A stretch of DNA of 64,000 nucleotides from Streptococcus suis (GTDB lineage: Bacteria > Bacillota > Bacilli > Lactobacillales > Streptococcaceae): the NCBI RefSeq assembly GCF_017601095.1, contig NZ_JAGFUX010000003.1, forward strand, positions 1-64,000, given 5' to 3'. Made by a program: the position numbers and the translations under genes. Shown here piece by piece: positions 45,149 to 54,737 of this stretch (positions are counted from its first letter, which is position 1; the number at the start of each line of letters is the position of its first letter). Under the pieces are notes generated by a model. That model was not told the DNA's origin, made no database searches, and saw nothing but the letters and a program-made list of their open reading frames with translations.

Positions 45149-47047
45149 CTAACCTAATTGCTCAGATAATGCTTCCCATTCTTCCATAAGGCTTTCTTGC
45201 TGGCTGGCCAGTTGGTCGATTTCTTTCTGATAATCGGTTAGCTGGCCGATGTCGTTGGTTTCTAGCATGGCTTGGTTGAGCTCGCTTAGGCGGTTTTCGA
45301 TGGTCTCAATTTCTGCCTCGATTTGCTCGATGCGGCGGGCCAGTTTGCGTTGCTCTTTTTGGTTTTCCTTTTGGGCTTGGTAGTCCATGGCTCCGGCTGA
45401 TTGGCTAGTACTTTCTAGCTGGTCAGGCTGGGCTTCTGCTTCCTGCTCTGCCTTTTTCTCCAGATAATAGTCATAGTCGCCCAAGTAGAGCGTGGAGCCA
45501 GTTTCCGAGATTTCCAGGACCTTGGTGGCGACGCGGTTGATGAAATAGCGGTCGTGGCTGACAAAGAGCAGGGTGCCGTCAAAGTCGATGAGGGCATTTT
45601 CTAGGACTTCCTTGCTGTCGATGTCCAGGTGGTTGGTCGGCTCGTCGAGGATGAGGAAGTTGTTATTTTCCATGGATAGCTTGGCCAGGAGTAGGCGGGC
45701 TTTTTCCCCACCCGATAGCATGGAAACGGACTTTTTGACATCATCTCCTGAGAAGAGGAAGGCTCCAAGGCGGTTGCGGATTTCCACTTCAGGCGTAGTT
45801 GGAAAGGCGGACCAGAGCTCCTCCAAGACTGTGTTGGAAGGCGTCAGGGCAGACTGGGTCTGGTCGTAGTAGCCCACTTCCACATTGGCACCGAGCTTAG
45901 CTTCCCCTTTGATAAATGGCAGAGCTCCGATGATGGACTTGAGTAGGGTAGTTTTTCCGATTCCATTCGGACCGACAATGGCAATGGCATCCAGTTTTCT
46001 TTGGTCAATGGAAATAGGCTGAGAAAGGATATCTCCATCGTAACCCACCGCAGCATTTTCCACTGTCAAAACGATATTGCCAGAAGTCTTGTCCGACCGG
46101 AAAGTCATGTTGGCAGACTTCTGACCAGTTGTTGGCTTGTCCAGTCGCTCCATCTTTTCCAACTGCTTGCGTCTAGCCTGGGCACGCTTGGTGGTCGAAG
46201 CACGGACAATATTTTTCTGGACAAAGTCTTCTAACTTGGCAATTTCCTTCTGTTGCTTTTCATAGTTCTGCAACTCAGTCTGTAACTTCTGCTCTTTGAG
46301 CTCAACAAACTGAGAATAATTACCCACATAGCGATCCAAGGAATGCTTGGTCAAATCCAGTGTCAGTGTCGCCACCTTGTCCAAGAAATAGCGATCATGG
46401 CTGACAATAATCAAGGCTCCCTTGTAGTGAACCAGATAATTTTCCAACCAAGCAATCGTGTCAATGTCCAGGTGGTTGGTTGGCTCATCCAGGACCAAGA
46501 GTTCTGGGCTTTCAAGAAGCATTTTGGCCAGTGCAAGTCGGGTATTTTGACCGCCGGAGAGTTCGGAGATTTTCATGTCCCACATGGTCTGGTCAAACTT
46601 GAAACCATTCAAAATGGCACGAATGTCTGCCTCATAACTAAAACCACCTGCCAGACGAAATTCCTCCGACAGACTATCATAGGTCTTCATAAGCTGGTCG
46701 AGTTCACTTCCAGATAGTCTACCCATCTGCTCTTCCATGGTCCGCAGGCGTTTTTCCGTCGTCCGCAAATCGTCAAAGACATGGAGCATTTCGTCATAAA
46801 TGGTGTTTTCAGACTGAAAACGGCTGTCCTGTGCCAGGTAAGAAAGGGACAAATCACGCTTGGTTGAAATGTCACCGCTGGTCGCTGCTTCTTCTCCGAC
46901 AAGAATTTTAAGCAAGGTGGACTTACCAGCACCATTTTTTCCGACAAGGGCAATCCGATCCCGCTCATCGACTTGAATGTTGATATTGTTAAATAAAACT
47001 TCGCCCGCAAAAGAGCGTTCAATCTTGTTTCCGCTTAGAATAATCAT
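45149..47047 (-). CDS. ABC-F family ATPase with C-terminal coiled coil (YdiF/Uup-like)
   Basis: A 632-aa ABC-F protein. Two ABC domains (1-260 and 320-540) with GKNGAGKST and GPNGIGKTT, LSGGQ and LSGGEK, and DEPTNHLD in each. A charged coiled coil (residues 560-630, EQIEAEIETIENRLSEL) ends the protein as in YdiF/Uup. Chosen start is ATG 47047, where the ABC fold begins; upstream codons cross the promoter. No ribosome site precedes it. Confidence 0.88.
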   Translation of the reverse strand: MIILSGNKIERSFAGEVLFNNINIQVDERDRIALVGKNGAGKSTLLKILVGEEAATSGDISTKRDLSLSYLAQDSRFQSENTIYDEMLHVFDDLRTTEKRLRTMEEQMGRLSGSELDQLMKTYDSLSEEFRLAGGFSYEADIRAILNGFKFDQTMWDMKISELSGGQNTRLALAKMLLESPELLVLDEPTNHLDIDTIAWLENYLVHYKGALIIVSHDRYFLDKVATLTLDLTKHSLDRYVGNYSQFVELKEQKLQTELQNYEKQQKEIAKLEDFVQKNIVRASTTKRAQARRKQLEKMERLDKPTTGQKSANMTFRSDKTSGNIVLTVENAAVGYDGDILSQPISIDQRKLDAIAIVGPNGIGKTTLLKSIIGALPFIKGEAKLGANVEVGYYDQTQSALTPSNTVLEELWSAFPTTPEVEIRNRLGAFLFSGDDVKKSVSMLSGGEKARLLLAKLSMENNNFLILDEPTNHLDIDSKEVLENALIDFDGTLLFVSHDRYFINRVATKVLEISETGSTLYLGDYDYYLEKKAEQEAEAQPDQLESTSQSAGAMDYQAQKENQKEQRKLARRIEQIEAEIETIENRLSELNQAMLETNDIGQLTDYQKEIDQLASQQESLMEEWEALSEQLG

Positions 47048-47053
47048 AGCAAT

Positions 47054-47062
47054 ATTGTACCA
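47054..47062 (-). promoter_or_regulatory. Extended -10 promoter of ABC-F, probably leaderless
   Basis: TGG-TACAAT ends 6 nt before ATG 47047 (ATTGCT between), with no Shine-Dalgarno. Confidence 0.55.
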
Positions 47063-47162
47063 TAAATTGTAAGGCTGGAGGAAGGAAATATGCCAAATCA
47101 AACCCGCTTGTAGCAAAGAAAAAATCTTATCTACCAAGTGGATAAGATTGTACAAAGCACCA

Positions 47163-47528
47163 TTAAACCAAGCCCTGGAGCAATTCTTTGTTTTGCCAGA
47201 AGAGATAGAGACCCCCAAGAATAATGGCAAGGGTCAAAATAAATTTAATCAAGCCTTTTACAAAGTGAACAATCAACATCAGAATCATGGAGATAATCAA
47301 CCAACCCCAGGCTGATGATGAAAGCAATTCTTGCATGGCACCAATACTAGCACCTGTAAGAGCCTTAAGAGGGGCTGGAATTTTATCCGCCCAAGAACTA
47401 TCCAGACCGATCTGCTCCATAATGGTATGGCTGGTGGTTTGCAACCAGGCAAAAATCCCTGCATTGTAGATGAAGAGAAGAGCTTGCTCTGGATACCGTT
47501 TAATGGTTGAAATAAGTGAACGCAACAT
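47163..47528 (-). CDS. Small membrane protein, unknown
   Basis: A 121-aa protein with two or three membrane segments near 70-88 and 92-110 and a C-terminal hydrophilic tail. No recognised family. Follows the metalloprotease gene by 11 nt, so likely in the same transcript. Confidence 0.55.
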   Translation of the reverse strand: MLRSLISTIKRYPEQALLFIYNAGIFAWLQTTSHTIMEQIGLDSSWADKIPAPLKALTGASIGAMQELLSSSAWGWLIISMILMLIVHFVKGLIKFILTLAIILGGLYLFWQNKELLQGLV

Positions 47529-47539
47529 GTCTTTTCCTT

Positions 47540-48238
47540 CTAATTTAATCCGTAAAGTGTTAATACTGCTTGGATATCCGTTTCCTGAATACCGTTATAG
47601 GATCCTGCAGATTCCATGACCGATTCTTGGCTATCATCGTGTGACAAGCCAATGGCGTGCCCCAACTCGTGCTCTGCCGTGTGGACAATCCGATCAAAAT
47701 CATAGGCATATTCTGGATTATAAAGGTAATAGGCATTTAACTTTACCTTTACAGAATCCAAATAATTGGTTAAAAGATTGGTCGTCGATTCTGCTTCTCC
47801 CGCTGCTCGACTGGTTGAATCGTTCATCTCTGTCGCAATAATATCCGCCTGACTGGCATTATCAACCAAGGTAAATGTAAAGGCACCTGTGGCATTCCAG
47901 TTGGCAATGGCTGTTTGATAAGCCTCCACAAAAGTAGGACCAGTCGTGTCGATATAGACCGTAGCTGCATTGGTTTCCCAACGGCTAGAAGCCGATTCAT
48001 TGACCTGATCTGTCGCCAAATGAGTAATGGTATCTAAACCAGATGACAAATCGATTGCAACCTGACCTGTCACAACTTCCTTGGCTTGAGCCACAATACT
48101 TTGAAGCACTTGAGGTGCTGCCTGTCCCTCTACATAAAACAAGAGTCCGACAAGGCATAGCCCCACCACAATAGTTAACCAAATAAACGACCAAATCGTG
48201 GTCCAAGTAAATCGAACGATTCCTTTTATCAAAGGCAT
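47540..48238 (-). CDS. Secreted matrixin-type zinc metalloprotease
   Basis: A 232-aa protein with a signal/anchor segment (residues 8-32), then a catalytic domain with HELGHAIGLSH, the full HExxHxxGxxH metzincin motif. A Met in SVMESAG may be the Met-turn. This is the predicted matrixin family, acting outside the membrane; substrate unknown. Start at 48238 follows GGGGAGTTGTTT. Confidence 0.82.
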   Translation of the reverse strand: MPLIKGIVRFTWTTIWSFIWLTIVVGLCLVGLLFYVEGQAAPQVLQSIVAQAKEVVTGQVAIDLSSGLDTITHLATDQVNESASSRWETNAATVYIDTTGPTFVEAYQTAIANWNATGAFTFTLVDNASQADIIATEMNDSTSRAAGEAESTTNLLTNYLDSVKVKLNAYYLYNPEYAYDFDRIVHTAEHELGHAIGLSHDDSQESVMESAGSYNGIQETDIQAVLTLYGLN

Positions 48239-48303
48239 AAACAACTCCCCAATCTTGCGTATTAGGAGACAGTTTAGCAATCTTTTCTGAAACTTTTCTT
48301 AAA

Positions 48304-49083
48304 TCAGGACAATCTTTCTTCCAATTCAAAATCAATTGGCAACCAGGCTAAGACCTTTTCAATCTGCTGATTCCAGTAATACCACTCGTGCTTGCCTGGT
48401 CCATGACTAGCTTCCAGGTCAAAGCCCGCCTCGGTCAAAGCAGCGACTGCCAGTTGATGCCCTTTATAGAGAAAATCTTCTTCCCCACACCAAGCGTAGA
48501 GCTTGGTTTTTTTATCTGACAATTTGGCAATATTTCGCAGGCTGTTTGGATTGGTCGCTTCATTAGACAAATCACCGAAGACACCCTGCCAGTAAGCAGG
48601 ACTGCCCAGTTCAGCCGAAGCTGGATTGTCAAAATCAAAATACAAGGCACCTGATAAGGAAGCTGCGTAAGAAAAACGATTGGTCGAAAGGGCCAGCTTG
48701 AAAGCACCATAGCCACCCATAGACAGACCTGCGATGAAAGTCTTCTCCCGCTTGCTGGACATATTTGGGAAGAAGCGTTTGAGAATCTGCGGTAGTTCAA
48801 TAGCAATGGCATCGTAGTAATTCATACCGTAGCTGGTATTGGTGTACCAGCCCTTGTCCGTATTGACCATAACTACGATGAGATTGGTATAGCGTACCAA
48901 TCGTTCTATGGTCGAGCGATTGAGCCAGGAATCCTGATTGCCACCCATCCCATGTAGAAGATAGAGGACAGGAATGTCAGTATCATCTGGATTGTCCACA
49001 CGGTTGCGATCAGGATAGAGAACATTGACCTGGCGGCTCATGTCCAAAACTTCTGAATGGTATTCGATACGCATGATTGCCAT
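48304..49083 (-). CDS. estA: Tributyrin esterase/S-formylglutathione hydrolase-like esterase
   Basis: A 259-aa alpha/beta hydrolase of the EstA type. Oxyanion strand [17 protein letters not shown], nucleophile GLSMGG, and His in GKHEWYYW form the expected triad with an Asp. No signal peptide. GGAG lies 8 nt before ATG 49083. Known streptococcal members hydrolyse short-chain acyl esters. Confidence 0.88.
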   Translation of the reverse strand: MAIMRIEYHSEVLDMSRQVNVLYPDRNRVDNPDDTDIPVLYLLHGMGGNQDSWLNRSTIERLVRYTNLIVVMVNTDKGWYTNTSYGMNYYDAIAIELPQILKRFFPNMSSKREKTFIAGLSMGGYGAFKLALSTNRFSYAASLSGALYFDFDNPASAELGSPAYWQGVFGDLSNEATNPNSLRNIAKLSDKKTKLYAWCGEEDFLYKGHQLAVAALTEAGFDLEASHGPGKHEWYYWNQQIEKVLAWLPIDFELEERLS

Positions 49084-49151
49084 CAGCAAAACTCCTTTTC
49101 TTTTGAGAAAGGCCAGGAAAACCCGGCCTCTATACTATATTTACCTAAAAA

Positions 49152-50813
49152 CTAGCGAACTTCCATGATAACCGGAAGGATAGCTGGACGACGCTTGGTT
49201 TGATCGAAGAGGTATTTGGCCAGGTCATCACGGACGGCCGCCTTCAATTCTGCCCAATCAAAGCTGTCCTTAGTGAAATAATTTTCCACGCTAGCATTGA
49301 CCAAATCAGCTGATTCACGCAAGATATCCTTGCTTTTCTTCACATAGACAAAGCCTCTGGTATTGACTTTAGCCTTGGAAATAATCTTCTTCTCACGACG
49401 GTTGACGGTCAAAGCCACGATGAAAATGCCGTCCTCTGACAAAATCTTCCGGTCACGCAAGACGATATTGCCCACATCACCGATCGCATTTCCGTCAATC
49501 ATGACATCGCCCGCTGGAACGGATCCGCTGTGGACAAAGTCTCCTTCTTCAAAAGCCATGACATCCCCACGTTTGACGATGATGATATTTTCTGGGTACA
49601 TGCCAATCTCAAGCGCAGCTTTAGCATGAGCATCTAGCTGACGGTACTCCCCTTGGACAGGGAAGAGGTATTTGGGCTTGAGGATATTGAGCATGAGCTG
49701 GAGGTCGCGGGCATTTCCATGACCCGACACACGCAGGTTTTTGGTAATGGACTTGACGATACCGCCCGCCTGATAGATCATGTTTTCCACACGTGCTACA
49801 ACAGCTTCCTTGGAAATACTTGGTGTCGTCACGATATAGACCAAATCACCATCCTTAATTTCTACATAGCGGTGACGGCCAATCGACATCTTCCGCAAGC
49901 CATTGAGTGGCTCACCCATCCGCCCCGTCTCCAAGATAATCAGCTCGTGGTCCTCGTACTTGCCCATGTCCTTTGGTTTGACCAGGATTTTTTCATTGAC
50001 CAAGCGGAGCTTCTTGAGCTGCAAGGCTGTACGGACGATATTTTCCACGTCATGACCAGTCAAGACTACGCGACGGCCTGTCGCTTCTGCTGCGTCAAAA
50101 ATCTGCTGGATACGGATAATGTTGCTGGCAACTGCCGCAACGATGACCCGCCCTTCCCAGTCCGCAATAGTATCAAGGATTTCCTCGCCGACCTCATGGC
50201 CGCTAGCCACCTGCACATTGGAATCGGCATTGGCAGAGTCAGACAGAAGCGCCAGAACTCCCTCACGACCAATTTCAGCCAAACGTCCAAAATCCGTCTG
50301 ATAAAATGGATCAGCAGCCTGGTCAAACTTGAAATCACCAGTATAGACGATGTTGCCTTCTTCCGTTTTGATTACGATTCCCAAACTTTCAGGAATGGAG
50401 TGAGTAGTCTTAAAGAAGGACACGACAGAATCTCCAAAATCGATTTCTGTGTCAGCGTTAATAATATGGAAATCTTTAAATTTCTTAGTCGCATTGTTGG
50501 TTTTAACCACTAATTTGGCCAATTCAATGGTTAAATGGGAACCGAAGACAGGCACTTTCACATTTTCCAGCAAATAAGGAAGTGCACCAATCGCATCCGC
50601 ATGTCCATGGGACAAGAAGACACCAGCAACCCGGTCCTTATTTTCTACTAGGTAGTCAAAGTTTGGGACAATGACATCCACACCCAACTGCTCATTTTCA
50701 GGGTATTTAGCACCCGCATCTAAGATAAAGATACTGTTCTTCACTTCGGCAATGTAGAGGTTTTTTCCATTTTCCCTCACACCACCCAAAGCCATAATTT
50801 TTATATCACTCAT
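49152..50813 (-). CDS. rnjB: Ribonuclease J2
   Basis: A metallo-beta-lactamase ribonuclease of 553 aa. The active-site motif reads SHGHADAIGALPYLL, with Ala and Ala in place of the Glu and His of RNase J1 (HGHEDHIG), the mark of RNase J2, which is weakly active and works in complex with J1. The beta-CASP and C-terminal domains are complete. ATG 50813 follows AGGAGAAACC. Confidence 0.93.
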   Translation of the reverse strand: MSDIKIMALGGVRENGKNLYIAEVKNSIFILDAGAKYPENEQLGVDVIVPNFDYLVENKDRVAGVFLSHGHADAIGALPYLLENVKVPVFGSHLTIELAKLVVKTNNATKKFKDFHIINADTEIDFGDSVVSFFKTTHSIPESLGIVIKTEEGNIVYTGDFKFDQAADPFYQTDFGRLAEIGREGVLALLSDSANADSNVQVASGHEVGEEILDTIADWEGRVIVAAVASNIIRIQQIFDAAEATGRRVVLTGHDVENIVRTALQLKKLRLVNEKILVKPKDMGKYEDHELIILETGRMGEPLNGLRKMSIGRHRYVEIKDGDLVYIVTTPSISKEAVVARVENMIYQAGGIVKSITKNLRVSGHGNARDLQLMLNILKPKYLFPVQGEYRQLDAHAKAALEIGMYPENIIIVKRGDVMAFEEGDFVHSGSVPAGDVMIDGNAIGDVGNIVLRDRKILSEDGIFIVALTVNRREKKIISKAKVNTRGFVYVKKSKDILRESADLVNASVENYFTKDSFDWAELKAAVRDDLAKYLFDQTKRRPAILPVIMEVR

Positions 50814-50964
50814 GGTTTCTCCTATGATGTTTATTTTCTTACCAACGGTCCTTGGGAATCCCAAGTCGAATTACAGTCTGGCACATGGGCCTATCTTCTA
50901 TATTATACAACTTTTCATAAGAAAATACAAAAAACTCTGCAAAGAGAGTTTTCATTTTCACATA

Positions 50965-51375
50965 TTAGTAGCCATAGCCTGAGACGGTCCATTTCCCTGA
51001 ACCCTTCCGTGTCAGAATCCAGTGCCAACCCGTATGCGTCGCACCCGGCTCAAAACCTGTCTGTGTGGCATCTTCATCCACCCGAAAACTGGAAGTTAAA
51101 ATAATGACTTGGTCAGCTCCATACTCTTCAGCCCATGAATCAAACCAGTCCTCATCATCCCCTGCATAACCTAAACTAATCAACTGGCAATAGTCAAACT
51201 GCCGGTCTACATAGTCAATGGTAGTTTCAATGGCCTGATCAATTTCCTTCTGGCTAAAGATTTCCGAGGTCTCCATAGGCACCCGCTTGATTTCGACCGT
51301 CTCAGATTGACAGCCAAACAGCAGGGGCAAGGAGAGCAATAACAAACAACAATAAGAGATAATTCTTGATTTCAT
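50965..51375 (-). CDS. Lipoprotein, unknown
   Basis: A 136-aa protein with lipobox LLFGC near residue 20. The mature part includes a compact domain with aromatic residues and many acidic residues, reminiscent of DUF4829-type secreted domains. Function unknown. The ATG at 51375 is chosen because the signal peptide starts there. Confidence 0.7.
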   Translation of the reverse strand: MKSRIISYCCLLLLSLPLLFGCQSETVEIKRVPMETSEIFSQKEIDQAIETTIDYVDRQFDYCQLISLGYAGDDEDWFDSWAEEYGADQVIILTSSFRVDEDATQTGFEPGATHTGWHWILTRKGSGKWTVSGYGY

Positions 51376-51442
51376 AGGCAAACTCCTGAAACCAGTATAA
51401 CATAGCACATTTATCTTGACAAGAAAAATGAGGTTTTCAACC

Positions 51443-52201
51443 TCATTCAAATAATCGATAATAATCTTCCAGCTGCATCTCAGCCTTCTGGTCCTTGGTC
51501 AAGTCCTTGACAATCTTGCCGTCCTTCATGACAATCAAGCGATTGCCATAACGCAGGGCGTCTTCCATCTGGTGCGTGACCATGAGGGCCGTCAGCTCTT
51601 GCTGGGCAATGAGATTATCAGTCAAATCCATCAGAGACTGGCTGGTCTTGGGATCAAGAGCCGCCGTATGCTCGTCCAAGAGCAAAAGCTCTGGCTGCTT
51701 GAGGGTTGCCATTAAGAGACTCAATGCCTGACGCTGCCCCCCTGACAAGAGACCGGCTGGCGTGGTCAGGTGCTTCTCCAGACCATTGCCAATCAGGGTC
51801 AGCGTTGCCTCAAAGTCTTCTAGGTGTTGGGGCAACTGGCGTGGGATCAAGCCACGTGACTGACCACGGTACTTGGCGATGAGCAGGTTTTCAGCAACTG
51901 TCATCCGCGGAGCAGTACCCATTTTGGGATCTTGGAAGACACGGGCCAGGTACTTAGCCCGTTTTTCTGCAGGCCACCTGGTCACATCTTCTCCTAGAAT
52001 GGAAATGCTTCCCTTGGTCAAGGACAAGGTCCCTGCAATAACATTGAAGAGAGTAGATTTGCCAGCCCCATTTCCACCCAGTATGGTGATAAAATCATGC
52101 TGGTAAATGGTCAGGCTGACATCATCTAGGATAACCCGTTCCTGATCCAGACCATTGTTGACCACGACAGTGGCGTTTTTTAATTCTACGATTGCATTCA
52201 T
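51443..52201 (-). CDS. trpZ: ABC transporter ATPase, tryptophan importer TrpZ-like
   Basis: A 252-aa ATPase: Walker A GGNGAGKST, signature LSGGQRQA, Walker B LLLDEHTAALD. It energises uptake with the permease upstream; start overlaps the permease stop by 4 nt (ATGA). Substrate tryptophan is inferred from the operon T-box. Confidence 0.9.
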   Translation of the reverse strand: MNAIVELKNATVVVNNGLDQERVILDDVSLTIYQHDFITILGGNGAGKSTLFNVIAGTLSLTKGSISILGEDVTRWPAEKRAKYLARVFQDPKMGTAPRMTVAENLLIAKYRGQSRGLIPRQLPQHLEDFEATLTLIGNGLEKHLTTPAGLLSGGQRQALSLLMATLKQPELLLLDEHTAALDPKTSQSLMDLTDNLIAQQELTALMVTHQMEDALRYGNRLIVMKDGKIVKDLTKDQKAEMQLEDYYRLFE

Positions 52202-53064
52202 TTGGTCAGGCTGGCTCCTTTCAATAGTTTATTTTTCAACTCAGGTACCATGAGGCAGATAGCCAGGATGATAGCTGAGAAGATACGGAGATAGCTGGTA
52301 TTGATTCCCAGGGAAATCACTCCCAAAATCAAGAACTGATAGAAAATCGCTCCCACGACAATCGCGATAAACCGCTCTGCCATTGTCAAATTATCAAATA
52401 ATACCTCTCCGATAATGAGGCTAGCCAAGCCAACGACGATGACTCCGATACCGCGTGATACGTCGGCATAGCCTTCCTGCTGGGCGATGAGGGCTCCTGC
52501 TAGGGCGATAAGCCCGTTGGAAAGAACCAAGCCCATAAGCTCCATGCGGCTGGTGTTGATACCAAAACTGCGTGCCATATCTGGATTGTCCCCTGTGGCG
52601 ATGTAGGCCTGGCCCAAGCGAGTATAGAGGAAAAAGAGCAAGGCCAGAATGACTAGAATGACCGCCACCAAGCCCAAGACGAGCTGGTTGAGCGTGTCTG
52701 AGAAGGGCAGGAGGTCCTGAAGGGTCGTCGTGTTGAGAAGACCTAAGTTTGCCCGTCCCATGATAAAGAGCATGACAGAGTGACAGGAGGACATGACCAA
52801 GATTCCTGCTAGAATAGTCGGGATTTTCCCCTTTGTGTAGAGAAGTCCCGTCACCAGACCGGCAAGGCAACCCGCCAAGACAGCTGCTCCTGTTGCTAAC
52901 ACAGGGTGTACTCCTTGGGTCAGGAGGGTGACAGCCACGGCTGCTCCCAAGGGAAAGGAGCCTTCCGTCGTCATATCTGGAAAATTGAGGATACGGAAGG
53001 TCATAAAGATTCCAAGACTCAGGATTGCCCAGAGCAGAGCCTGAGAGATAGTGGATACAAGCAT
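52198..53064 (-). CDS. trpY: ABC transporter permease, TrpY-like
   Basis: A 288-aa permease of the branched-chain amino acid/ribose type (LivH/BmpA-like), with eight or so membrane segments. GTTGCCTTGGAC-type LivH motif EGSFPLGAAVAV lies near the start. Pairs with trpZ and trpX. Confidence 0.88.
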   Translation of the reverse strand: MLVSTISQALLWAILSLGIFMTFRILNFPDMTTEGSFPLGAAVAVTLLTQGVHPVLATGAAVLAGCLAGLVTGLLYTKGKIPTILAGILVMSSCHSVMLFIMGRANLGLLNTTTLQDLLPFSDTLNQLVLGLVAVILVILALLFFLYTRLGQAYIATGDNPDMARSFGINTSRMELMGLVLSNGLIALAGALIAQQEGYADVSRGIGVIVVGLASLIIGEVLFDNLTMAERFIAIVVGAIFYQFLILGVISLGINTSYLRIFSAIILAICLMVPELKNKLLKGASLTK

Positions 53065-53085
53065 ACTAGACTCTCATTTCTAAGA

Positions 53086-54087
53086 TTACTCGATGACACG
53101 GCTAGCGGATTCCAAGATGTCTGCTGGAATGGTCAAGCCCAGTTCATCTGCTACTTTTTGGTTGACAACGACGCTGCCTTGGTTGAAGATTTCAACTGGA
53201 GTTGCCGCTGGGTCAGCACCGTCAAGGATTTTCGCAGCCATTTTACCTGTTGCAACACCGAGTTCGTACTGGTCGAGGGTCACAGAGGCGATACCGCCAC
53301 CTTCTACCATGTCTTCTACGCTGGTATAAACAGGCGTTTTTGTCTTATTGGCAACGGATACGACAGTAGAGAAGGCTGAGGCGATCGTATTATCAACTGG
53401 CGTGAAAAGCACATCTACCTTGCTAGTTGCGACTTCTACTGTTGAGGCGATTTCGTTTGAAGAAGGCACTGCGTATTCAATGACGGTGTAGCCAGCTGCC
53501 TCTGCTGCTGTTTTGAATTCAGCAACTTGTGATTTGGAATTATCTTCGTTTGAAGAGTAGAGAACACCGATTGTTTTGGCATCTGGTGTAATAGCCTTGA
53601 TCAGCTCAATCTCATCTGCTACTGGCGTTTGGTCTGATACACCGGTGATGTTGCCACCAGGATTGTTCAAGTCTGTTACCAAGTTGGCACCGACTGGGTC
53701 TGTGACAGCTCCCATGATGATTGGCAATTCTGTCGTTGCGTTTGCTAAACCTTGGGCAGCTGGTGTGGCAATCCCAATCAAGAGGTCATTGCCATTATCA
53801 ACTAGCTTCTTACTCATGGTCTGAACTTGAGACTGGTCTGCTTCTGCGTTCATAAAGTCGATTTCAAGATTGACATCTTCTTCATAGCCACCTTCTTTAA
53901 GACCTGCCTGAATCCCCTTGTAAATCTCGTCTAGGGAATCATGGGTTACATATTGGAGAACTCCGACTTTTACCCTTTCTTTGTCTTCTGTACTAGTGCT
54001 TGTATCTTCCTGTTTATTAAAGAAAAAGGCACCAACGACCAAGACAACTAAGGCTGTAACAACACTTAATAATGTTTTATTTTTCAT
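53086..54087 (-). CDS. trpX: Substrate-binding protein TrpX-like (tryptophan)
   Basis: A 333-aa periplasmic-binding-protein-fold protein of the ABC_sub_bind family. The N-terminus is a single hydrophobic segment (residues 4-24) with no lipobox Cys, so it should be anchored by an uncleaved helix. ATG 54087 follows AGGAAAGAAT; the longer TTG reading adds eight leader codons. The T-box upstream indicates tryptophan as ligand. Confidence 0.88.
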   Translation of the reverse strand: MKNKTLLSVVTALVVLVVGAFFFNKQEDTSTSTEDKERVKVGVLQYVTHDSLDEIYKGIQAGLKEGGYEEDVNLEIDFMNAEADQSQVQTMSKKLVDNGNDLLIGIATPAAQGLANATTELPIIMGAVTDPVGANLVTDLNNPGGNITGVSDQTPVADEIELIKAITPDAKTIGVLYSSNEDNSKSQVAEFKTAAEAAGYTVIEYAVPSSNEIASTVEVATSKVDVLFTPVDNTIASAFSTVVSVANKTKTPVYTSVEDMVEGGGIASVTLDQYELGVATGKMAAKILDGADPAATPVEIFNQGSVVVNQKVADELGLTIPADILESASRVIE

Positions 54088-54182
54088 ATTCTTTCCTACT
54101 TTCTTTTTCAAAAACTAATCTGCTACTGTCAACTGATCTATTTTTTGCTACGCCATCGTTTCATCATGATTACCTCGTTTAG

Positions 54183-54592
54183 ATAAAAAAGCCCCCGCAG
54201 GAAAAACCTGCGAGGGCGTCAATGACACGGTGCCACCTCACTTATGGGAATTGTCTAGAATTCTCCCATATCTCGTCTCCTCTAACAAGGAGTTGCACTG
54301 TAAGGTGTGCGGACCGAACTATCATTGTTTTAAGTTCATTTACGTGACTGTTTTGGCTGAGTACTTTGTTAGCTCTCCTTGCTATACCGCCAGTATAAGC
54401 TGCGTCGACCTGCCTCGTACTCAACCAAAACAGTCTACGCAAAGTATGTTATGCCAATCAATCGTTTGTGCACCTAAGTCTGAAGACAGACAATTCTACA
54501 CATCAGCCCATTTCATAAAACTCCGCCACCCGTTCTCAGCACCACAGGCTCCCTGAAGACTTCTGCTTTACTACTTCTTCTGATTACAGATG
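54183..54592 (-). promoter_or_regulatory. Tryptophan T-box riboswitch
   Basis: Leader of trpXYZ. In order on the minus strand: stem I with GGTGCTGAGAAC (AG bulge, complement of 54532-54543), a specifier loop reading GAAATGGGC where UGG (54510-54508) is the tryptophan codon, the T-box motif GAGGTGGCACCGTG (about 54226-54239), and a terminator stem (54191-54217) followed by a T run at 54185-54190. Uncharged tRNA-Trp would favour the antiterminator. The leader is longer than usual because of an inserted stem (54346-54435). Confidence 0.92.
54346..54435. repeat. Long inverted-repeat element inside the T-box leader
   Basis: GACTGTTTTGGCTGAGTAC (54346-54364) and GTACTCAACCAAAACAGTC (54417-54435) are 19-bp arms with one mismatch (a G-U pair in RNA) enclosing 52 nt with GTATAGC-type internal stem. 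The element lies between stem I and the T-box motif. Arms and size recall streptococcal BOX-like intergenic repeats. Confidence 0.8.
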
Positions 54593-54621
54593 ATTATACG
54601 GTATCCAACAGTCTTTGTCAA
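54593..54621 (-). promoter_or_regulatory. trpXYZ promoter
   Basis: TTGACA (54621-54616), exactly 17 bp, TATAAT (54598-54593): perfect sigma-A consensus. Confidence 0.92.
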
Positions 54622-54737
54622 CACTTTTGCCGTAATTTTCTGAAAATTTTTCTCCCACCTACTTTATCACTCTCATCAAAAAATCACCGAAGTATGATAT
54701 ACTAGACAGAGTTAGACCAGTTAGAAAGAGGAATACC

